From: Musa acuminata AAA Group
Taxonomy: Eukaryota; Streptophyta; Magnoliopsida; Zingiberales; Musaceae
Length of the DNA: 64,000 bases
Direction of reading: 5' to 3'
Assembly: GCF_036884655.1 (NCBI RefSeq)
Contig: NC_088356.1
Location: 16,277,501-16,341,500, forward strand
The position numbers were made by a program, and so were the translations under genes. The notes under the pieces were generated by a model. It did no database searches. It was given only the letters and a program-made list of their open reading frames with translations, and was not told where the DNA came from. This document shows positions 44,441 through 54,335 of the stretch, piece by piece (positions within the stretch are counted from its first letter, which is position 1; each line of letters opens with the position of its first letter).

Positions 44441-44557
44441 TTTCTCTTTGCAACTTAATAGTTAATCCTTCAAATTTCTATATTTACATATAGATCCTCC
44501 AATTTACATATAAATCCTTATTAATAAATTTTCAAAAGTGAGGGATATTACAAAAAG

Positions 44558-45480
44558 TGTCTCATCCGGGTTTCCCAGGTCCTAACGATACCATAGCTTG
44601 TGTTGGGTGGTACCATCGCCTATAGCACTGGCATTGGGCGGTACCACCGCCTGGCACCCTACTATTGGGCGGTACCACTGCCTGACATTCTCTCAAAGAT
44701 TGTGTCTGGGTGGTACCACCGCATGACATAGTCTCGGAGATTGTGCGACGACGGTTCCACTTGTTGGGTCACTGTTTGGGGCTTTCACTTGGCCCAACAC
44801 AACCCAAACTTGGGCCCAATTGGCCTCTAATTGAGTTGGTAAAATTTCAACCCAATTACGTGATAATTATGAATTTTAAGGCATACACTAAGCAAATCAA
44901 GTCTGGTTAGTCTAGGTTTCATCCGGCAAGCTTCCGGAGAACTTCCAACGATCTCTCGGAAATGTTCCAACGAACTCCCGGCAAGCTCCTAGACTTCACG
45001 ACGATCTTCTTGGTGAGTTCCAATAAGCTTCTTTGGCAAGCTCCTGGACTTCTCGATCAATTCCGGCAGAACTTCCGATGAACGTTCGGACTTCCAACAA
45101 ACTCTCGAACTTCCAACGAAATCTCATTCTTGACTCCGGGACTTCATTTTGCTTTATGTCTTGATTGCTATCATAGTTAATCCTGCACACTTAAAACCTA
45201 CTTCGATCTAGACAATTATTACAAAGCTTGAATCAAATGTTACCCAACATGTCATTGGTTCATTGTCGCTTCGTCCGATTCTTCGATTCATCATCCTCTC
45301 TTGTGGCTTATTGCCCATTCGGCCGGTTAACCTCTGCAACTCTGATTTCTTTGTGCAATTTTCTCTATTCTTGGCCCAATGCCTAAACCCATGGCCCGAA
45401 ACCTTCAATCGATGCATTGACCGATCCTTCAGCGTGACGTCCAATCTTCTGACATATTTTTCTCCGACCCAACATGATTC
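44558..45480 (-). repeat. 3' LTR of H, part 2
   Basis: Continues the H LTR after I (TCATCCGGGTTTCCCAGG …). It contains a decayed palindrome array (44580-44735, GGCGGTACCACCGCC form, perfect near 44637-44651) and ends at GATTC, the target of J. Confidence 0.85.
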
Positions 45481-47170
45481 TGTTGAATCTCAGATTTTGA
45501 TGATGAAGTCAATTGTCATTTGTTATCTGATCTATATGTTGAGATAAGTGTGCAGGATTAACTATGATGAAAATAAGATATGCACCAGGAGTTGCGCCGG
45601 AGTCAAGACAATGATCACGTTAGGAGTTCGAGAGTTCGACGGAAGTTCGGACAGTCGTCGGAGGTTCTACGGGAACAAATCCGAGAAGTCCATGAGCTTG
45701 CCAAAGAAGCTCATCGGAACTCGCCAAGTGGATCGTCGCAAGTCCAGAAGTTTGCCGGAAGTCCGCAGGAGCATCACCGAGGGTTCATCGGATGATCGAC
45801 GGAAGTTCGCCGGAAGCTCGCCGGAAGAAGCGATTGACGCACCAGAGCAAGTTGCAGTAAATATCTTAGGAAAAATCGTAGTTAGCACAATGATTAAGTT
45901 GGAAATGGGAGGTGATCACATTAACTTAAACTTGGGGCAATTGGGCCCCTGAAAAAACACAAATTAGGCCGAATGGATCAACCCATTCGGACACTGATTT
46001 CGGCTAGGCAGTTCAACCGCCTCAGTTAGGCGGTGGCACCGCCTGAGCTCAGTCTTCGAGCTCTAACAAGAGGTGCAACCGCCCCTGAAAAGGTGGCACC
46101 GCCTGGGCTCGGTCTCCGAGCTCTAGTTGAGCGGTACAACCGCCTTAGTCAGGAGGTGGCACCGCTTGAGCTCGGTCTTCGAGCTCAGGCAGGAGGTGCA
46201 ACCGCCCCTGACAGGAGGTGGCACCGCCCAGAGGCTCAGTCTTCGAGCTCTACTAGGCGGTGCAACCGCCTCAGTAAGGCGGTGCAACCGCCAGATCTCA
46301 GAATTCCGGGAATTGACAGTTTTGAGCTCTAAATTCAAACTGGGTTGAGGCCTATAAATACCCCACCCATTCAGCACTGAAAGAAAACATACAAACACCG
46401 AAATCCTGATCTTATTCTGTGATTCTTAGAGCTCAAAATTGTTATAAAGGCCAAAAGTTCTTCTCCCTCTTTTCTTCCAAGTTTTGATCTTTAAAGAGAC
46501 GAGAGAAAATTCTGTAAGGGTTGTCTCCTAAGCCCGTCAAAAGGAGTGAAACTGTAAAAGGGTGGTTGGCCTTCGCCTATTGAAGGAAGGCCTTTAGTTG
46601 ACGTCGGTGACCTCATCGGTGGAGGAAGCCAAAAGTGGAGTAGGTCAAGATTGACCGAACCACTCTAAATCTCGGTTTGCATTTACTTTGAGCATCTTAT
46701 CCTTACTGCAAATCTCCTCAAAAGCTTACTGCTTTCTGCACATATACGATCGGGTTTCAAGCTTTGTACTTTCCGAATCGGCGTTTAGACGTAAATCAGT
46801 TTTATCGTACGATCATTATATTTTAGTTTGTGTTTACATTTTGATTTCTATCATAACTGCAAACTACCTTTATATCCTTGCTTAAACTACATCTCGCTTA
46901 ATCAAGTGATTTACGAATCAGCATTTAGACGTAAATTAGTTTTTTCATACGAATATCATATTTCAGTTTGCGCCTACTATCTGATTTGAACCATAACTGC
47001 AAACTGCACTTATATCTTTGCTGCATCTCGCTTAATCAAAAGTTAAAGTGATTTACGAATCGGCTTTCCTACCGAAATCACTTTTATCGAACGAACACGA
47101 GTTTTATCGTAGAAGGTTTTCCGCTGCACTAATTCACCCCCCCCCCCTCTTAGTGCTCTTGATCATAACA
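45481..47170 (+). repeat. 5' LTR of J
   Basis: 1690 bp, TGTTGAATCTCAG … GATCATAACA. TATA box at 46353-46360. Related to the LTRs of A and E in the R/U5 end and in the U3 ORF region, but clearly a separate subfamily (also L and K). Confidence 0.92.
46008..46300 (+). promoter_or_regulatory. Palindrome array upstream of the TATA box (J, 5' LTR)
   Basis: About ten copies; GGCGGTGGCACCGCC is perfect at 46029-46043, others are 'GAGGTGGCACCGCC' or 'GGCGGTGCAACCGCC'. They alternate with 'GAGCTCGGTCTTCGAGCTC', itself a palindrome. The array ends about 60 bp before the TATA box. Confidence 0.72.
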
Positions 47171-47184
47171 ATTGGTATCAGAGC
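47171..47184 (+). promoter_or_regulatory. Primer-binding site of J
   Basis: ATTGGTATCAGAGC, perfect match to the initiator tRNA-Met site, directly after the LTR. Confidence 0.92.
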
Positions 47185-47220
47185 GGGGTTAACTCTCAAA
47201 CGGTTTAAAACCCAAGAGAG

Positions 47221-48802
47221 ATGGCATACGCCGAAAACCAAGAGAGCCATTCTAATACACGTCCACCCATGTTCAATGGGACGGACTACACCTATTGGAA
47301 GACCCGAATGAGGATTTTCTTATTTCTATGGATTTTAAACTTTAGAATCTTGTCGAAAATGGATTTTCGAAGTCTTCTCTTCTAATGATCGATTGGAATG
47401 AATTGGAGAAGAAGGCTTTCGCTATTAATGCAAAGGCTATGAATGCCTTATTTTGTGCGCTTGATAAAAATGAGTTCAACCGTGTTTCGGTTTGTGAAAC
47501 CGCATTTGATATTTGGCACACACTCGAAGTGACTCACGAAGGCACAAGTAGAGTGAAAGAGTCAAAAATCAATCTTTTGTTACATTCTTTCGAACTCTTC
47601 CGGATGAAACCGAGGGAGACTATTGGCGACATGTTTACCCGTTTCACGGATGTCGTCAACGGTCTAAAAGGACTCGAAAAAAGTTTTTCAGATTTTGAGC
47701 TCGTAAATAAGATTCTAAGATCCCTTCCTAAGAGTTGGGATTCTAAAGTCACTACTATTCAATAGGCGAAAGATCTAAACAACTTCCCTCTTGAAGAACT
47801 AATCGGGTCATTAATGACCTACGAGATGACTTGCAAAGCTTATGAAGAGCAAGAAGACATCCTTCCAATGAACAGGAAGGATATGACACTTAGAACTTCA
47901 GAAGACCACTTGAGAGAAAACTCAAGTGATGAGGACTATGACGATGACTTGGCACTTCTAACAAGAAAATTTTAAAAATTCATTAAAAGAAACAAGTTTA
48001 AGAATGACACAAAAAATAAACTTGAACCCAAGAAGGACCAAGTTATTTGTTATGAGTGAAAAAGTCGGGACACTACAAGAGTGATTGTCCCCAAGTCAAA
48101 AAGAAAACATCAAAGAAGAAGGCGCTCAAAACAACATGGGATGACTCGAGCGCGTCCGAAGAAGAGGAGTCCAACACCGAGCAAGTTGCTCATTACGCCT
48201 TAATGGCCATCGGAGAGGAGGTAACGAATTTAATAGATGCAGATTTAGCATTTGATGAATTATTAAATGCCTTCCATTACTTATTTGATGAATGCAAGAT
48301 TATTAGTAGAAAATACAAATTGCTAAAAAAGGAGCATGATAGTCTTACTTGTAATTTTGATAAGTTAAAAACTGAATATCATGATAGTTTAGGTTCATGC
48401 ATAAAATGTCATGATCTAGAAACTCTCCAAAAGGAAAACTTGCTACTTAAGGACACCTTGAAGAAATTCGAGGTTGGTAGCAAGTCCTTGAACATGATCC
48501 TTGCAAACAAGGGTCACGTTCCCAAAAGAAGTGGAATCGGATTTGTGAGAAGTCCTCACCAAAATCCAACCACCTTCATAAAAGGCCCCATCTTGCATGT
48601 TCGACACCAAAGCAAATGCAACTTTTGTTGCAAACTTGGACACAAAACGCATTATTGTCCATTCAAGAAAATTAGTCCAAACAAATTAATTTGGGTTCCT
48701 AAAGGAACCATGATAAATTCTATGCAAACATGATAAACAATGTAGATCTATTTTTGAGGCACCCAAAAGCAAATGGGTACTTAAAGATCATCCTTTCTTG
48801 TA
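47221..48802 (+). pseudogene. Copia gag of J (with zinc knuckles), broken
   Basis: Begins at ATG 47221 ('MAYAENQESHSN', 'FNGTDYTYWKTRMRIFLF'). Damage: a frameshift near 47325, Trp to TAG at 47343, a TAG at 47763, a TAA at 47973, a 1-base loss in the first zinc knuckle near 48055, and a 1-base gain near 48727. The longest open parts are 47385-47765 and 48056-48733. The second CCHC (CNFCCKLGHKTHYC) is intact. K shows the undamaged version of the same protein. The frame ends with 'SK-WV-KDHPFL' and stop 48800-48802, where a copia pol would normally begin its protease. Confidence 0.88.
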
Positions 48803-49677
48803 AAGACATAAAACATCTTAAGCTGGGAGTAAGAAATAATATCCTGCTCTTTGGATTCTCGATATTCATGACCCGAGATCCAAAAAGAACTCGCGATGCT
48901 CTCTAGCCTAAATAACAGAAGAGGATTAGAAGGTTAAAATTACAAATGTGATATAGATACAATCCTATTTGATCTCTCAGAATTGGAAACCCATGATTCT
49001 CACTTCACATATCCTCTAGATTTTCAAACTCATTGATTTCATCCGTTCGTTACTTTCAAATCCAACTATATCATGAACTTACTAAGTTTGTCATGAACTT
49101 GCAAAGCTTACCAACCTGAACAATCTGTCACAAACATGTACACGACATTTAGAGTATGCACGTCACAAGATCTATCTTGATCAGGCAAAATTTCTTATCT
49201 TACACTGAAAATTCTTACATAATTACGTAAATAAAGTTGATTACTCTGAATGAAAATTCTTCTCAAGTCAAAAATATTCAAAGTAGATCACACTGCGGTC
49301 AGAACAAGTGCTCACCGCCTGCAGGCAGTGGCACCGCCCTAGCTGGAGATAGCACCTCCGGCTGTCACGTGTTGCAAGCGGTTGCACCGCCCCAGCCAGC
49401 GGTACAATCGCCCGTAATTCTGCCTCTTTTTAACCCGAGCTAGGGCCGGCGGTGGAACCGACCCCAACTCACTCCCTTCCCCTCTTTACTCTTCCAAAGC
49501 TTCGCCACCTCCATTTCACCCCTCATAGCATCCCAAATACTCCTCATTTTGACGCAAAAGATCAACAATCTCTCCTTTTATTGAAGATCTCACTAAGGTA
49601 TTCTCTAAGAACCCCTTAAATTCTGTTTTTGATTCATTTACTCTTGCTCATTACTATCCTCTTAAATAGCAGTAGTT
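48803..49677 (+). other. Spacer between gag and the extra ORF in J, with promoter-like module
   Basis: No gag or pol similarity. 49310-49455 carries palindromes of the LTR type ('CACCGCCTGCAGGC', 'GGCAGTGGCACCGCC', 'GCACCGCCCCAGCC'). A CT-rich segment follows, then a candidate 75-bp 5'-UTR intron (49598-49672: AAG|GTATTC … TAGCAG|TAG) just before the ATG at 49678. K has the same layout (60332-61205). Confidence 0.6.
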
Positions 49678-50787
49678 ATGGGGTCTAGAAGATCCTCATG
49701 GGACAAAGGGAAGAGGAGATTAGTGGAAGATTTTGATCTTACCCTTTTCGATTCAAAATATCATGCTGAAAAGTTTTCCTCTTTCGAACTTAGGAGTGTC
49801 AATAAGGAAAAACATGTAGATTTAAATGAACTAAGAGACTTAGAGACAATCCAATGGTTTGCAAACTTAGATCTACTCCCTATTTTACAAATTAGTAAAC
49901 CTATCTATCCAAGACTTGTTAGATTGTTTTACAACAATATACAAGTAGATGAAGAAGAAAGAATGTCTACCTATCTCTTAGGACAACACATCTCCATTAC
50001 GGATAAATTCATTTGCGACATGATAGGCATTCCCATAAAAAATAGAGGACTTTACTTTAGAGGATCATGGGATGATGAAACTGTTGGGACAACATATGTT
50101 GAAGCCTTAGGAATAATTTTCGCCAATCCCAACTTAGCATTTGTTCCTAAAAGTTGTGAACATCTACTGCCACTAAACACTAAGGTACTTCATCATATCC
50201 TAACTAGCATCATTCTCCCTAAACAATACCATCATGATGAAGTAAGCCAATTAGAATTAGAAACTATGTATTGGATCATGAAAGGACATGACATCTGTCT
50301 TGGTTATCTTATCCAGCAAAACATGTTAGAACTATCTAAGAAAGACATGATGCTTCCATATGGTGGTATAATCACTAGAATACTGAAAGCCTATGATATT
50401 CCAATACCACCGGAAGAAGAAGTAATAAAAGTAGATAGGTTTAGCATAATAAACAAAAATCTACTTCACCGATTAAGATGTGTTTATAGAAACGGTAACT
50501 GGGTTAGAATGCCTAGAAGAACCGATCCCCCTCAACCTGAACCAGAACCGGAAACTCCAGTCTTTAGGGGTACTCAATCTCCTATGATCTGTCCCTTTGA
50601 GGAAACACATTCATTTGAGCAAGCGCATACATCATCTGTCGAAGATATTGGGATTCGGATGGACCGATTTGAACAAAGACAAGAACGGCTTGAACATCGA
50701 CAAGATCAAATCCTCTCTGAGCTGCAGCAAATTCATCGACAATTTGACTCTTTATTTAGGCACTTTAATTTTTCACCTCCTGAATGA
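49678..50787 (+). CDS. Extra ORF of J: putative plant transposon protein-like, 369 aa, intact
   Basis: Full-length, open from ATG 49678 to TGA 50785-50787. Residues ~35-260 follow the pattern I know from the 'putative plant transposon protein' family (remembered as Pfam Transposase_32): 'FANLDLLPILQISKPIYPRLVRLFYNN', 'ISITDKFICDMIGIPIKNRGLY', 'LLPLNTKVLHHILTSIILPKQ', 'ICLGYLIQQNML', 'LPYGGIITRILKAYDIPIP'. A proline/glutamate-rich linker (residues ~283-300) leads to a C-terminal coiled coil ('MDRFEQRQERLEHRQDQIL', ~325-360). No signal peptide, membrane segment, zinc knuckle or catalytic DDE/RT/protease motif is visible. It sits where pol should be. The role is unknown: structural, chaperone-like or regulatory functions are all possible. 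Confidence 0.85.
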   Translation: MGSRRSSWDKGKRRLVEDFDLTLFDSKYHAEKFSSFELRSVNKEKHVDLNELRDLETIQWFANLDLLPILQISKPIYPRLVRLFYNNIQVDEEERMSTYLLGQHISITDKFICDMIGIPIKNRGLYFRGSWDDETVGTTYVEALGIIFANPNLAFVPKSCEHLLPLNTKVLHHILTSIILPKQYHHDEVSQLELETMYWIMKGHDICLGYLIQQNMLELSKKDMMLPYGGIITRILKAYDIPIPPEEEVIKVDRFSIINKNLLHRLRCVYRNGNWVRMPRRTDPPQPEPEPETPVFRGTQSPMICPFEETHSFEQAHTSSVEDIGIRMDRFEQRQERLEHRQDQILSELQQIHRQFDSLFRHFNFSPPE

Positions 50788-51054
50788 GCTTGTACGTGTA
50801 TATATGAACACAATCACCTATTGTTATTGTAAACTCATTATGTTACTCATCACAATGCCCTGTGCCTTGATCTTTGATATGGTTACCTGATGTATTTGTT
50901 TGTGAGCAGAGTTACAAACATCACTCATTGTTTAATCTCGTTACTCACTGTCGGATTTTACATTGAAATTAAATGTTTTGGTTAACATAATAAATATGAT
51001 TTGAGAAAATGATATACCAATGCAGTTGATGCGTCATATTGCCATAATATTAAA
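50788..51054 (+). other. Junction between extra ORF and pol tail in J
   Basis: AT-rich, no gene. J and K are collinear here except for a replaced stretch at about 50973-51000 (J) versus 62483-62515 (K). Confidence 0.5.
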
Positions 51055-51150
51055 CATCAACTAGCTAATATTTTTATAAAACCTCTAAGTGAAGAACAAT
51101 TTAATTTCATAAGAAGAGAATTAGGAATGTTGATGTGTTCGAACACATAA
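51055..51150 (+). pseudogene. C-terminal remnant of copia pol in J
   Basis: 31 codons and a stop: 'HQLANIFIKPLSEEQFNFIRRELGML…'. This is the conserved end of copia RNase H ('QLADIFTKPL…F..IRRELGM'). It shows that pol once occupied the space now filled by the extra ORF. The homologous remnant in K (62571-62666) keeps the canonical ADIFTKPL. Confidence 0.88.
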
Positions 51151-52168
51151 ACTAGTTAAAATTATCTTTTGGACTTTATTGAATGATCAAATCACTTGAT
51201 TGCCATTACATACCTAAATAACATGTTGGAAATTATATGTTGAATACAAAATTTCTATAACAATAAGCATGTTTTGTCTTCATGATTGTATAGTATAGTC
51301 TTGTCCGAATGCATGAAAGTGTTAATTTCATTTTCGGATTCGCTTAACAATTGGTATCCTAACAATCGGATTTTCTCATACACTTATGAAAAATATTTTT
51401 CTGAAATGGATTTGATGAAATGATTCCTGCTTATAAATTCCATCTTGAAATATGGATGATAGTGTTTTTACTTGCAAAGACTTGTTTCACATACATATCT
51501 TGATCCTTGTAAAAATGAAGCATGATTTAATCTTTCATCGATTTTAACTTCACTCAAAGTAAAATCACAAATAGCCTTCGTCCTTCATGCAAAAAGATTA
51601 TACCAAATAAAAAGGAAGAAGTATTCAAAGCAATCTATGTATCATGCTTTCCTTTATATGATTGGAAAATAACATGTAAAGGCATGAACAACTATCACAC
51701 TTATGCTCAAAATTCGCTTATTGTTCTCCTGCTATCACAATTACCATGCTTTTTGTTGATGACAAAGGGGAGAAATATATGAGTATTAATGTCATGCTTG
51801 CATCACCAAGAGATATATGAATTGATGCTATGATTGCTATAATTTGCATTATGCCTTGTTTGTATCATGTAATGATATCAAAATCTTACTTCGCAGTTTT
51901 ACATGTTGATATCTTACAATATGATGAATTGCTACTATTACCATCATTCAAACCTGTTATGTAAAATTTGAAAATGAATGTCAAGCCTTGACATCATCTT
52001 TAGAGAGAAACATCATGATGGGAATCATGATGGGAGTATTGATAAGTTTAAATGATTTTAACTTATCAATACGTCTCTTGAATTCAAAGGTTTTGAATTC
52101 AAGAATGACTTATCTCAAGTATGGCATATAGACAGGGGGAGTTAAGGTTAACTCCATTATCAATTGAT
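51151..52168 (+). other. 3' non-coding part of J
   Basis: AT-rich, no gene. It contains 'GTTGATGACAAAGGGGAGAAA' near 51755, the same internal polypurine motif as in A, D, E and H, and 'TTGAATTCAAAGG…TTGAATTCAAG' near 52078. No polypurine tract precedes the 3' LTR: AATTGAT joins directly to TGTTGAATC. Confidence 0.7.
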
Positions 52169-53834
52169 TGTTGAATCTCAGATTTTGAGGATGAAGTCAA
52201 TTGTCATTTGTTATCTAATCTATATGTTGAGATAAGTGTGTAGGATTAACTACGATGAAAATAAGATATGCAACAGGAGTTGCGCCGGAGTCAAGACAAT
52301 GATCACGTTGGGAGTTCGAGAGTTCGACGGAAGTTCGGACAATCGTCGGAGGTTTTGCGGGAACAAATCCGAGAAATCCATGAGCTTGCCAAAGAAGCTT
52401 GTCGGAACTCGTCAAGTGGATCGTCGCAAGTCCAGGAGTTTGCCGGAAGTCTGTATGAGCATCACCGGGGTTCATCGGATGATCGACGGAAGTTCGCCTG
52501 AAGCTCGCCGGAAGAAGCGATTGACGCATCGGAGCAAGTTGCAGTAAATATCTTAGGAAAAATCATAGTTAGCACAATGATTAAGTTGGAAATGGGAGGT
52601 GATCCCATTAACTTAATCTTGGGGCAATTGGGCCCCTAAAAAAACCCAAATTGGGCCGAATGGATCAACCCATTCGGACCCTGATTTCTGCCAGGCGGTG
52701 GCACCGCCTGAGCTCAGTCTTCGAGCTCTGGCAGGAGGTGCAACCGCCCCTGACAGAGGTGGCACCGCCTGGGCTCGGTCTCCGATCTCTGGCTGAGCGG
52801 TGCAACTACCTCAGTCAGGAGGTGGCACCGCTTGAGCTCGGTCTTCGAACTCTGGCAAGAGGTGTAACCGCCCTTGACAGGAGGTGGCACCGCCTAGAGG
52901 CTCAGTCTTCGAGCTCTGCCAGGCGATGCAACCGCCCCAGTCAGGCGGTGCAACCGCTAGATCCCGGAATTCCAAGAATTGACAGTTTTGAGCTCCAAAT
53001 TCAAACTGGGTTGGGGCCTATAAATACCCCACCCATTCAGCACTGAAAAAAACATACAAACACCGAAATCCTGATCTTATTCTGTGATTCTTAGAGCTCA
53101 AAATTGTTGTAAAGGCCAAAAGTTCTTCTCCCTCTTTTCTTCCAAGTTCTGATTTTTAAAGAGAGGAGAGAAAATTCTGTAAGGGTTGTCTCCTAAGCCC
53201 GTCAAAAGGAGTGAAACTGTAAAAGGGTGGTTGGTCTTCGCCTATTGAAGGAAGGCCTCTAGTTGACGTCGGTGACCTCGTCGGTGGAGGAAGCCAAAAG
53301 TGGAGTAGGTCAAGATTGACCGAACCACTCTAAATATCGGTTTGCATTTACTTTGAGCATCTTATCCTTACTGCAAATCTCCTCAAACGCTTACTGCTTT
53401 CTGCGCATATACGATCGGGTTTTAAGCTCTGCACTTTTCGAATCGACGTTTACACGTAAATCAGTTTTATCGTACGATCATCATATTTCAGTTTGCGTTT
53501 ATGTTTTGATTTCTATCATAACTGCAAACTGCCTTTATATCCTTGCTTTAACTGCATCTCGCTTAATCAAGTGATTTATGAATCAGCATTTAGACATAAA
53601 TCAGTCTTTTCGTACGAATATCATATTTCAATTTGCGCCTACCATCTGATTTGAACCATAACTACAAACTGCACTTATATCTTTGCTACATCTCGCTTAA
53701 TCAAAAGTTAAAGTGATTTACGAATCAGCTTTCCTACCGAAATCACTTTTATCGAACGAACACGATTTTTATCGTAGAAGGTTTTCCGCTGCACTAATTC
53801 ACCCCCCCCCCTCTTAGTGCTCTTGATCCTAACA
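52169..53834 (+). repeat. 3' LTR of J
   Basis: 1666 bp, TGTTGAATCTCAG … GATCCTAACA, close match to 45481-47170. TATA box 53019-53026; palindrome array 52690-52965 with a perfect copy at 52694-52708. Confidence 0.92.
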
Positions 53835-53839
53835 GATTC

Positions 53840-53946
53840 TTTCTACTTTAATTATCCCTCCTTAATCAAAGCTTCCTGCTTCATTCAAAACATAGATCAA
53901 ATAAACATTATCAATTGGTTTCATCATCAAAATCTGAGATTCAATA
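53840..53946 (-). repeat. 3' LTR of H, part 3, and polypurine tract
   Basis: Resumes the H LTR after J and ends GATTCAATA at 53946. The next bases (53947-53962), read on the minus strand, are AAAAAAGGGAGAGAT, the polypurine tract. Confidence 0.85.
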
Positions 53947-53962
53947 ATCTCTCCCTTTTTTA

Positions 53963-54296
53963 CGATGACAACCAATTGATGACGGAGTTAACCTTAACTC
54001 CACTCCCCCTATCAATATGCCATATTGATAGAACTTTTAAATTCATAAAATCATATAATATTTTAAAACATAAAAGTACTTCAATATTATATACATCATG
54101 AATATTGACATAACCAATTTATCATATCATTGCATGCAACTTAAACTCATGCATAATCAAAATATCCAAGTATATCATCCCATGCATGATTGTCATTATA
54201 ACTTCTCCCCCTTTATCATCAATAAAAAGGAGAAGTGCAACTATCAAGTTTTAGATATGCAAGTTTTACAACATATAAGCTAGTTTATAATTTTAG

Positions 54297-54335
<39 letters not shown>

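Larger units (their letters stand above)
40080..44552. mobile_element. I: 4.5-kb non-coding LTR-like insertion (possible solo LTR), TSD AAAAG
   Basis: Starts TGTCATGCCCC, ends GGGATATTACA, and is flanked by AAAAG at 40075-40079 and 44553-44557. The 5'-TG…CA-3' ends and 5-bp TSD fit a single very long LTR left by LTR-LTR recombination, as seen for some Tat/Ogre-type gypsy elements with LTRs of several kb. No internal repeat of its own ends, no primer-binding site and no gag/pol motif is visible. An alternative is a large non-autonomous element of unknown type. Orientation cannot be decided. Confidence 0.6.
45481..53834 (+). mobile_element. J: non-autonomous Ty1/copia element carrying an extra ORF in place of pol, TSD GATTC
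   Basis: 8354 bp. LTRs 45481-47170 and 52169-53834, with perfect TSD GATTC at 45476-45480 and 53835-53839. Internal order: primer-binding site, gag with two CCHC knuckles (now broken), about 0.9 kb of spacer with its own palindrome array, a 369-codon ORF of non-retroviral type, then only the last ~31 codons of copia pol, then non-coding DNA. Protease, integrase, RT and RNase H core are absent. K has the same structure. Confidence 0.92.

Noticed and set aside
49678..50787. Extra ORF as an env-like gene
   Set aside because: No signal peptide or membrane segment, and it sits before the pol tail rather than after pol.
49678..50787. Extra ORF as an active DNA transposase
   Set aside because: The family name contains 'transposon', but I see no DDE triad or DNA-binding zinc finger, and no terminal inverted repeats flank it.
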